Below, piece by piece: positions 20,501 to 32,500 of a DNA stretch of 64,000 nt. The notes below the pieces were generated by a model. That model saw nothing but the letters and a program-made list of their open reading frames with translations. It was not told where the DNA came from and made no database searches. The position numbers and the translations under genes are program-made. Origin of the DNA: Crossaster papposus (lineage: Eukaryota; Echinodermata; Asteroidea; Velatida; Solasteridae). Positions within the stretch are counted from its first letter, which is position 1; every line of letters starts with the position of its first letter. The stretch lies in the NCBI GenBank assembly GCA_037893245.1, contig JBAIAA010001587.1, positions 1-64,000 of the forward strand, given 5' to 3'.

Positions 20501-23500
20501 TAAATATCATACTGAAGTCTCACTTATGAATTGTGTCTGCTGAGTTTCACTAATGCCGGCATGTACATAGTGTTTCTGGATAAGAGTCGTCTTATTGTGA
20601 CCAGCATCCGTGCACTCATTATGACCTGTAATATTGTTAGTGTTATGTGCTAATTTGCTAATGTGCTTATTTGCTAATTTTGTTCACAAGTACATATAAC
20701 ACGATTATGTACTAATAGACCAGAGACATAATGACGTCATGTTTTGTGTATAAATGTAAAAAAAACATGACGTCATTATGTCTCTGGTCTATTAGTACAT
20801 AATCGTGTTATATGTACTTGTGAACAAAATTAGCAAATAAGCACATTAGCAAATTAGCACATTACACTTTCCTATCAATGCAAAGTCGGGACACCAGATG
20901 ACGTAGGGACAGACTCGCTTATAGGAAAGCGCACTTGTAAACAAAGCGTGATGTCAAAAATTCTTGGGCTTATTTGATCTTGAAACAGTGGGGATCCGAA
21001 AAGTACTCTTGTTCTAAAGCTTAGATGGCTAGAAAATGATTTACATGCTTGATGAGTTGCTTAAAATTACATGCATTTTCTCTTTCAGGTTACAAAAGAC
21101 TACTCTTGTCTTCCACGAAGTGCTGTTCAAAAGTTTGTGAACCTGTGCACTACCTGCAGGCTTCAGGCAAGACAGAAGACACAAGCCCCACTGAAACCAA
21201 TTATAGCTAAAGGATTTAATGGGAGATGCCAGGTACATTATATAGAACATTTTAAATTGAGCCATTGTACTCCAAATAACCAATTTAGTTTAAAAAACAT
21301 TTTTCGAGATGCACTTGGATAACATATAACGGAATGCACGATGGATTTTAAAAACCAGTGTTATGTTGCTGTGCGTACTTAGTGATTTACATATGTATGA
21401 TCATGGAGAGGGTTTTTGTAATAATGGTGAAACATTCAATAGAAAACTTCTGTCACTAGTCCAGGTAGCACATCATACTGCCACACTGGTGTACGTGGGT
21501 GCTAATGCTTTATTTTGAATTATATGCTGCCTTTTCCATGTTTTTAGCTAGGAGCCATAAAATGCACAGCCAATGGCTAGAAAATATTTGTTTAAAGAAG
21601 AGATAATTTCTTTTTGTAAACTCTTGACATACTATGACTACTAGTTGCGTATATTTGGGTTTTTTTCACAAAATTGTCGTTGAATCGCCTCCGCCCGTCA
21701 TTTTGAAAATAGTTTGGTCAGACTTTCCCGGGAATCGTGCGGCAACGTTACAAATTATGTCACGGGTAAAATAGCAACTCCTTTACTTTAATCATAAAGC
21801 TGTGAGTGTTTTTTATCAAGCTTAATTCGTTGAGCAATGATGGTGTCCACCTCAACTACGATTTACTGGTAAAAAAAATCTTTTTCAATCGCTACACCAC
21901 GTCTTACGTCACCTAGTGCGCAAGCCACGCCATATTTTGTTGCGTAAGCCTCGGACTTGCGCACTGTCAAACTTTTGTGAAACTGTCATAAACGAAATAT
22001 TGGGAAGCCAAAAGTGCCCCAGCTTACGCAATAAATTCTGGCGCTTTAGGTAAGGTTTTGTAAAATCGGCTGCTCACATTGGAATAAATAAAATTACGAC
22101 GATAAATTTGCATCCCTAAATGTTTTTCGTTTTAACTCTTCCAGGTTGACCTGATTGATATGCAGTCATCAGCTGATGGTAATTACCACTGGATTGGACA
22201 CTACGTGGACCATTGGTCCAAATTTCACATCATCTTCCCATTGGCAAGAAAATGTGCTGCAGATGTTGCATATGCCCTTGAGACATTCGTCTTCCCTTAT
22301 GTTGGACCACCAAGAATACTCCAATCAGACAATGGGAGAGAGTTTGTCAACGAAATTGTCCGCAGTTGTCTACAGAGTTGGAACGGTAATTTATTTTCAA
22401 AGTAATGTCAGTGAACCAAATAAAGTAATTTTCCTAATTCTCTTTGTCCCTTTTGTTAGTTACATGTTGTGATTGATCTATGTGCTGTCTTTTAGTGGAA
22501 CATGCAATTGCCAAGTTTTGGTTAAAGCCGTTTTCTAAATTCTAATGATTGAGCAGCAAAACTAAATTTGGGTCATAGTTTTTTTCTGAAGCAGAGCAAT
22601 GTGCAAGGATTGTTCACAACCTCACAGTTGAAGCTCAACGGATAGTAGTGCAAGGTGTTTGTATAGTGTGCTATTTTTTATGCAAAGTTAACATTAATTC
22701 CACAGGAGATCCAACTAGCAATATCATTAATGGAAGGCCCCGTCACCCACAGTCTCAAGGGTGTGTAGAGAGGGGGAACAGCACCATCAAGCGCATGATA
22801 AGGGCGCGTGCCAGAGAAGAGAACTGCGAAGGAACTGACATACCATGGAGTACTTGGCTTGGTAGAATCATGTGTGAGTTTTATTTGTGTATTAAAACAG
22901 GACATTCGAAAATACCTGTGATTAGTCATAAAAATAAAGAGTGTTCTTGAAGACATTTACATCAGCTGGGTTCTCATTTGCTTAAAAAAAAAAGAGCTGT
23001 TATGAAAGATTGACTTAAGACGGTTGTGATTGCTGTATGAGAAGTATCATAATTTTAGTAGTCTAAATGATGGTACTAAAGATGGCATAACTATTTCATG
23101 TGGAAGACACTTAATACTAGCCTGTGTAGCTAGGTTGTGCGTGAATGTTTATTCATGAGAACTCGGCTACATTAAAGAACAGCTCTCCTCAACTAACTCG
23201 CCAATAGCCTAGTTGGTAGAGAGGTAAGCTATAGATCGATAGGTCTGTGGTTACAATCCGGCTATCGTTAACGTTCATCTTTTACTTTACCAAATTTTCT
23301 TGTGGGTTATTTTAACAAGGCTGAGGAAAAACCGATTTAGGTTACCTTGTTACCAAAGTGCCTTGAAAAAGAACCGCAGCACGAGGTAGTTGATATGTTG
23401 TCAATCCTTACCTCATTGTATATTTTTTATTTTGTTTTCTGCAGTTGATATGAATTGCCAGGTGAGCACTGCCACAACTAGAGCCCCATATGAACTCGTG

Positions 23501-26500
23501 TTCGGACAAAACCCAGTGGGTTCTAATGTTCCAGGGCACAGTAGTGACCAAATGCTGTTTGAAGAAGATCTGGATGAAATGATTGATACTCAATCGCCAT
23601 CTGAAGCCATACCATCGACTTCTTCAAACCTGTCACGTGAAGCATGCGAGTCACCAGCGGCCAGTCCAAGCCACACGCCAGCGGCCAGTCCAAGCCACAC
23701 GCCAGCGGCCAGTCCAAGCCACACGCCAGCGGCCAGTGCAAGCCACACGCCAGCGGCCAGTGCAAGCCACACGCCAGCGGCCAGTCCAAGCCACACGCCA
23801 GCGGCCAGTCCAAGCCACACGCCAGCGGCCAGTCCAAGCCACACGCCAGCGTCCAGTCCAAGCCACACGCCAGCGTCCAGTCCAAGCCACACGCCAGCGT
23901 CCAGTCCAAGCCACACGCCAGCGGCCAGTCCAAGCCACACGCCAGCGGCCAGTCCAAGCCACACGCCAGCGGCCAGTCCAAGCCACACGCCAGCGGCCAG
24001 TCCAAGCCACACGCCAGCGGCCAGTCCAAGCCACACGCCAGCGGCCAGTCCAAGCCACACGCCAGCGTCCAGTCCAAGCCACACGCCAGCGGCCAGGGCA
24101 AGCCACACGCCAGCGGCCAGTGCAAGCCACACGCCAGCGGCCAGTGCAAGCCACACGCCAGCGGCCAGTGCAAGCCACACGCCAGCGGCCAGTGCAAGCC
24201 ACACGCCAGCGGCCAGTCCAAGCCACACGCCAGCGGCCAGTGCAAGCCACACGCCAGCGGCCAGTGCAAGCCACACGCCAGCGGCCAGTGCAAGCCACAC
24301 GCCAGCGGCCAGTGCAAGCCACACGCCAGCGGCCAGTGCAAGCCACACGCCAGCGGCCAGTGCAAGCCACACGCCAGAGGCCAGTGCAAGCCACACGCCA
24401 GAGGCCAGTGCAAGCCACACAAAATCATACCTGGGAACACAGGAAAAACACTTGAGTCAGAAAGGTTGCTGATGTAATGTACCAGAAAAATGTTAAGCGT
24501 ATGAAGGAACGGTTTGACAGAAAAGTTTGTACAACATCCTTCAGTGTTGGATATAATGTATCTCTTCGAATCCCTCATCCTGATAGAGTTGCGTTGGACA
24601 TGTCTCGGCTGCCTTGCCTAATTGTGGACGTGACCAAAGGCACATCAGATCGGCCACAGTATACTTTACGGTACGTAGCCTTTTGCAAGTATGTCATTGA
24701 CATTGACAGCATTTTTCTCTTGTGCAGATATGAATTTTACAGTATTTTATGTGGTAAATGTACATTAATATGTCATATAATATATTAGGTGTCACCATGG
24801 TGTGTTGAGATGCAAATATTCAGCTGGGGAGTTGGAAATCTACAGAGGTGGTGTAGAAGTTGGCGCAACTGATTGGAAGGCGGAACCCACATTACCCTTG
24901 CGAACAGCTGTTAGGTTGGAGAATGGAAGAATAAAAGGTGAATTGTAAATACCAAGAGCTTGTTTATAAAAGTGAAAGCATTGTAAAAATTAACATAAAT
25001 TGTATGTAGGCCTGAATTGTGTATTTGCTCAAGGCATTGTTCATTGAATAAAACATTGTTTTTAAAGTGTTTCTTTTTTTGCATTTTTCATCACATATTT
25101 TAGTCACGAAAGAGAAATGTACAGCGTCAAAGTCCACTGACTCTGAAGAAGGGCAAAAACGGAAGAAAGAACAAGGCGACAAGGGGAAAAAGAAGGCAAA
25201 GTTCAATAGTGAAAAAGGTAAGCTCTTTTTGCGTAAAAGCAGCATTACATTTGTCTGTGCATCGTTAATGGCCTTATAACTGTCGACTTGTACAACACAC
25301 TACTTCGCTATATAATAATACAGATGTATATACTTGCTTTGTACATGAAGGTGGGAAAAAACAGGAGAATAAACCGGACAGAGGCCCTAAAACTAACATG
25401 GAAAATCCACACCCAGTGCGTGGTAAGTGTCCCCTTCTATATGTTGTTGATGCAATCCTATTGGGTGTACCTACATGCACTTTGATTATTGGCAAAGGGA
25501 TTTGTTTGCAGTTGGTCTAGAATTAAAATTAATCTATTCAATATTACCTTGACAGACCGATTAGTATAAAATGATATGAAAAACTAAATTTTATCAGGTA
25601 CTGAACAAGTTTTCATGCAGTATTCGATCAAATGTCTTAACTATGACATTATTTGCTTCAGCATTACACCGATGTGTGCATATATTTATATGCAAACAAA
25701 GATACAAACACAACAACACTGCTGGGTATAGTTGGTGGAATTTGTGTAACCAGTTATACAGTAATTATGGTTGAAATTGGAGTATTTCGAAAAAGTTCTT
25801 AACCCTCTGATCATTTTGTACACAAAAACAATGCCATATAGATGTCTTCACAGGGAATGGATACAAATTCGGGATTGTGTGAGGTATTTAGTGTGATTAA
25901 AAACAGTATCAAACCTACTAGTGTAAAACTGCCCAATCGCATTGTTCCTTTATTTATCCGAGTTGGTTTTGAAGTGATTGTGACAAATGCGGAAACATGT
26001 TCTCATTATTGTACAACTTTTTCTTTGACATACAGAAACACTTAATAGGACGCAAATCCAACCACTGCTGCAGGCCATCCGTGAAATGGATGTTCCTCGT
26101 CTAGACTCGGCATTAATTCCAGAGGCTGTGCGATCGGACCCAGCACAGTCATTTATCTTTGAGATGAGTGAAACTTACGATGACGAGATTGAAGACATTG
26201 CCAATGAAATTGTCTCGTGGGAGGAAATGAGCGTAGGGCAACTTATTTTGGTAAGTGTGGTCATCGCATGCTCTGTACACATGAAAATTGCCCCACTTGT
26301 ATTGCTACAGACTGCCGTAGAGACACCTGCTCATCTGACTACAGTGCAAGCCGTACCAAAGCAGCATTTCACAAAAGTTACCATTGTTAATGTGGAAATC
26401 ACCAAACGAAATCTGGCGACCTTGGATGGTTTCTTGGATGACAAGGTAAGTAAAATGTACCTGGGAAAAATAATAGTACCTATACAAATTGTGCAATTTC

Positions 26501-29500
26501 AAAATGGTGATATCAGCATTAGTTTGTCCATTTATGTTTGTGTATTTCTTAAACACAAGATTTTTATTAAAAACTTGTTGATTATTTTCCTCTTTCTCAA
26601 GAACCAATTCCACTTCAGTTGTAAGTATAAAAAGAAACTGCCTAATTTTCATTTTTTGTTTGTAGGTGTGCTGTTGCTTCATCTCTAGCTGTCGTTTAAA
26701 CATCTTCCTCTTTATCTTTCTTTCTAAGTATGATTATATAAAAAGTAAACAATTCAATTCGAAAATTAATTGTTCAGGGTGCCACACCAAAAAATCACGG
26801 ACACACCAACTTTCTTTTTTCCTTTTTTAAAACTCTTCATGTGCATGCATATACATATAGCTTTGCAATACCTCATATGCTTGTACCCGAATTATTAGAA
26901 TCTGCTTAGTTAGTACACTAATATCGTTCTTCTTTGAGTAGTTTCAGTTGCTGCTTTAGTTTGTGTCAATGTCTTGGCCTTATGAAAATTAGTGGCACAA
27001 TATTATTTTTTATGATTTGCAGAACACCGAAAGCCAATAAACACGTCATGGGAGATATTACAGTTTTATACACCCACCTTTCATTATTAACACCCACTTT
27101 GATCATTCCAGTAAATCCCCAACACTTGTTTCATTTTGTAGAAAATATGGCACTAACAATTCTAAATTCTACAAATCTAACTGGGATTTTGTTGCAGACC
27201 ATAAGCTTCTTGTTCCAAGATGTCTGAATGTCTTGATCGTGCTCTATCATGTATTGTGTTGTTGTGTCATATTCTGATGTGTTTTTTGTTTTTTTGTTGG
27301 GGTGTTTGTTTATTTGTTTGTCTGTTGGGATGGTTTTTATTTATTTTTTATTTAACAGGCATTGCCTAATGGCTGGTTTAGGATTATGTGTGCTATAATA
27401 CTAATGTGGAACTTTTTATTACTCAACCAAAATAAATAACTAACTAATTAAATATTCATAAGTTTGTGCAAAAAGACTGGTAAATTCAAACACCACATAT
27501 GATTATATTTATAAGATTCCGGAAAGTAAATAAACATTTATTTTAAAGTCGTTACTTGTTTAATTTATTACAAAATTGTGACAAACCAAATTCCGTTTCA
27601 TTGTTTGCAGGTTATTCATGCCTTCTTAAACATATGTGTACAGAGACATCCCCGAGCACTTGTACTGCAGTGCTTCAATGCTACTAAGTGGGCAAGTGGG
27701 CAGTTTGATTGGCTGTTTCTTCAGGTACAAAAACATAAATGAACTGTATATTTTCTATCCTTTTTCAAAAAATAATACATGTACGTGTATATCTTATTAA
27801 TTCTTGTGTCTATTAAATTATACTTGATGACCATGTCATAGAACAATACTGATTTAGAACCTGTACAAATCACATAAACAAAGGGTTTTACTAAGGATCT
27901 GGGTTAGAGGATTAGCATTCTATATGGAAGATAAGAAAAGATGATAAAAAGGTTCCTTAACAATAACTGTACATGTCAATACCGCAAATGGAGGGCTTTA
28001 ATGTAAGTACACACTCACATACTGAGGACACCTTGCAAACCGAGCGCGTCCTCGGTATGAAATATTGTGAAAAATGGCACTTTCGTGGCCGTTTTTGACT
28101 GTTGGTTAAATATCAAAGCGTTTGGGAGGAGTCCTCGGTTGACGCATAAGACCTGACGTGAGGCAGTATGCACATTTTTTTCCCCGTCAAAAAAAACGCA
28201 AACGGGATTACTCTGAATGGCATAGCGCCCTCCGTTGGTTGCGCGTGTGAAAATGACGTAAATGTAAACATGTATGTACAATTACATGTGTACATACATG
28301 ACAACATACTCGTTTAGACATGTCTTAACTATTATAACGTTGTTTTGGCCTAAGTGCATATTGTAGTTTATGCGAAGACGTGGTCATTTGCAGCTAGCTA
28401 GGTGTACCATGGAGCTGGAATAAATGGTAAGTAGAGATATTGTATTTGGAAGCTTGCATGTTACTCGCTATGTATGACTATGAGTATGACTGAGTATGAA
28501 TGTAGCAGAGTATGACATACCCGTCATCTGGGGTGACTTTGATAGTTTTTGGCACTTCTGATATCTTTTGAGTAGGATAAATGGGGTTTTCACCCTTGAT
28601 TCTTTCAACTAATAACAATGTGCCTCTTGGCTATCAATAGACCAAATCATTTCTTCATCAGATTGTGTTTTCATATTTTTTTTTAAACCACAACAAAATA
28701 TCAAAGTCACCCCGTTGTCGGGGTGACATTGATAACCAATGAATAAAGCCTATGTTATCAAATTAACCCTCTTATTGGGGTGACTTTGATAATTTTAATT
28801 CGTTTTAAAAAAACACAAGCTACAAAACTATTCAAACAATACAAATATTTGGGTTTTCTGATAACTTTAATGGTTTGATAGCCCCTCGACCCAGCCTTCC
28901 GTTTATAGACCCGTGGCATGATTGTTACGGTACATCAGAGCTCAATCAGTATCTGCGAAGACAGAAAAGACAAATACTATCATAAAAACACAACTACACA
29001 GAGTTTTGGACACTTTGTTGTTCAATTTTGACATTCGGGGTGATTTATCAAAGTCACACTGAGTATCAAAGTCACCCCAGATGACGGTATATGACGTGCT
29101 CATTTACGTTGTAATGTAATTTTTAGTTAAATGGCCTCGATCTCTTACTCTAGTCTATAGGATGATATGGGAAGTGAATATGCCTAATTTCAGAATAATA
29201 TAGAAGTTATAACCAAATTTAACTGCTTTATTTTGCCAACGCAAGCATGAGTTGTTGAGCACCGTGCGAACAAGAAATAGTTAATTGTAGTTATTGTATA
29301 AATAATAAAACAAATAAGTAGCCACAATTATTAATATTTAATTGTATAAGCCAATTTGGTATTCCAACTGCACATGCGCACATTTTTCCTTGACGATTTT
29401 TCTTTCGATATAAACATTTCATCGATTGCGTGCAAAAGCATAGCGGGGTACCAGCAAATTTCAAGAGATCGTCGTGTTTTAAAGTTACTAAGTAACATAT

Positions 29501-32500
29501 TTTTGTTTACGTTTTGGTGTTTTCAGCCGCTTTGTGTGGCCAAACTTTTGTTCGAACAAATATTATTTATTTTTTTCGATTTCACAAGAAAATGTAAAAA
29601 ATGCGGATTTGGTTACCGCGTCCCCCATAGCCTTGTGTGCATTTGTCTGCCGTGTTTGTATCACTTGACCTCCTTGAGAAAAATTGTTGAATCTTGTTGT
29701 GCACATGCGCAGTCGGAACTCCAAAGTGGCTTATTATCAGTTTAATGGTATATTGTTGTTGTATTGTTGTGTAGTCTAGGTGTGGCTGACAGAACTACCA
29801 TAACAAACATGAAACGAAGTAGTCGTCTTGATGGAACCTTGACAAATCACCAGCATCATGAAGGGGAGAACGTAATCGCACTGTGGCCTCCAGATTCATC
29901 ATGGTATCCTGCCGTAATAATCTCCTTCACCAAAGGTAAGTGCGGAGCCTCTAAAAGGACATATGACGAAAACAAATGGAATGCCCTCGTAATTTGTGGG
30001 TTCACGTTAACGTGAACCCACATTAGGGTTGTGGGTTCCGTAGGTAAGAAATGTAATCCATAATGTAGAATCCCATTTGTTACACATAAATTAAGACAGC
30101 TGTATACCCTCTTACATCCCCCATGACATGTACCACATGTAAATAAACAATGCCATTTTTCCTAAACTTGATTCCTCCCCCCCCCCCCCTTTCAGAACCA
30201 AAAATATATATGATCTGTAAACAACAAATACTTTTCAACATTCCACTCCCAATTGCATGTAATCTCTTTAAAGTTTAATTAGTTGAATTTGTGGCTTTCT
30301 TATCAGGAAAGTACTGCGTCCGATACACTGATGGTGTGACACGCTGCCTATTTGAGCACCAGGTGAGAAAATTACCATAGAATGCATTAATTAAAAACAG
30401 ACAGGTTAGGAAGAATACCAATGAAATGCGTAATTCTTCCAAATAGGCACTTGGGGAGACAAACTAGCGTAATTTTTTAGGTAATAAGGAGACAGTGGCA
30501 CTTAGGGAGACATTTTAGTGTCTCCCTAAGTGCCTTAGAAGTCTTAGAAGTCATATAATGAATGCACATGACACAAATTCTCATTTGAATTACATATCTT
30601 TTTATGAAGAGGATAAATACCGGTATGTCGTCAGTTAAGTTGCACATCAAGGGCGAATGTTGTTGCTTGTGATGGTGTTAAAATAGATAGTATATTTTAT
30701 AGATAACACAAAGAAATTGTTATTTGTTTAAAATTAAATGTGATTTTGATTTGATTTCTATGCCAGGTGGCCCATCCGAGTTTCTTGAATCCGCACTTAA
30801 ATGGTTCAGACAGTCTACAAAGCAGTTCCATTTGGGATGATGGCCCACAGGCTGATTCTGGTACAGAACCTGCCGTTTGTACTGCTCCATATGAGGTAAT
30901 TCACACACACTCAACTTGTTTTCAGAACCCAAATATTCACTCTGGGTGCCCAGAAGCCAGAAACAAATTTATAAATCAAGTGGTTTTTTTGCAAGCACCC
31001 CCCCCCCCCCTTTCACCCCCCCCCCCCCACCCCACACCCCACCCCTCCCACCCCTACTCCCAACTCCCTCTCCTTCAGAGGGGCAACTAGTCCGAGGCAA
31101 TTAGGCATATGCGTCTACCCCGAAAGAAAATAACAGTGGTGTTTTGGGTTTTTTCCACTCGTTCTAAATCATAAACGTTTTCTGCATCCGGCAACATAGA
31201 AAGTAGTAAGATTTTGATTCATTAGTGAACTTGTTTTCTGAACCCTATCAAATATTCACTGTGGGTGCCCAGAAGCCAGAAACAAATTTGTAAATAAAGT
31301 GTTTTTGGCAAGCACCATCCCCCCCCTTCCCCCCCCCCCCCCCCCCCCCACACACCCACCCCTCCCCCACACACCCACCCCTCCCCTCGCCCTCCCACCC
31401 CTCCCCAAAGAAATTGTTATTTGTTTAAAATTAAATGTGATTTTGATTTGATTTCTATGCCAGGTGGCCCATCCGAGTTTCTTGAATCCGCACTTAAATG
31501 GTTCAGACAGTCTACAAAGCAGTTCCATTTGGGATGATGGCCCACAGGCTGATTCTGGTACAGAACCTGCCGTTTGTACTGCTCCATATGAGGTAATTCA
31601 CACACACTCAACTTGTTTTCAGAACCCAAATATTCACTCTGGGTGCCCAGAAGCCAGAAACAAATTTATAAATCAAGTGTTTTTTTTGCAAGCACCCCCC
31701 CCCCCCTTTCACCCCCCCCCCCCCCCACACCCCACCCCTCCCACCCCTCCCACCCCTACTCCCAACTCCCTCTCCTTCAGAGGGGCAACTAGTCCGAGGC
31801 AATTAGGCATATGCGTCTACCCCGAAAGAAAATAACAGTGGTGTTTTGCGTTTTTTCCACTCGTTCTAAATCATAAACGTTTTCTGCATCCGGCAACATA
31901 GAAAGTAGTAAGATTTTGATTCATTAGTGAACTTGTTTTCTGAACCCTATCAAATATTCACTGTGGGTGCCCAGAAGCCAGAAACAAATTTGTAAATAAA
32001 GTGTTTTTGGCAAGCACCATCCCCCCCCTTCCCCCCCCCCCCCCCCCCCCCCCACACACCCACCCCTCCCCCACACACCCACCCCTCCCCCACACACCCA
32101 CCCCTCCCCTCGCCCTCCCACCCCTCCCCAAAGAAATTGTTATTTGTTTAAAATTAAATGTGATTTTGATTTGATTTCTATGCCAGGTGGCCCATCCGAG
32201 TTTCTTGAATCCGCACTTAAATGGTTCAGACAGTCTACAAAGCAGTTCCATTTGGGATGATGGCCCACAGGCTGATTCTGGTACAGAACCTGCCGTTTGT
32301 ACTGCTCCATATGAGGTAATTCACACACACTCAACTTGTTTTCAGAACCCAAATATTCACTCTGGGTGCCCAGAAGCCAGAAACAAATTTATAAATCAAG
32401 TGTTTTTTTTGCAAGCACCCCCCCCCCTTTCACCCCCCCCCCCCCCCCCCCACCCCACACCCCACCCCTCCCACCCCTACTCCCAACTCCCTCTCCTTCA

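Noticed and set aside
23523..24578. Long minus-strand open frames over the 24-bp repeat (WPLACGL, WLALAAGV repeats) and other plus frames
   Set aside because: They are shadows of the coding minisatellite; only the frame continuous with the integrase exons has conserved flanks.
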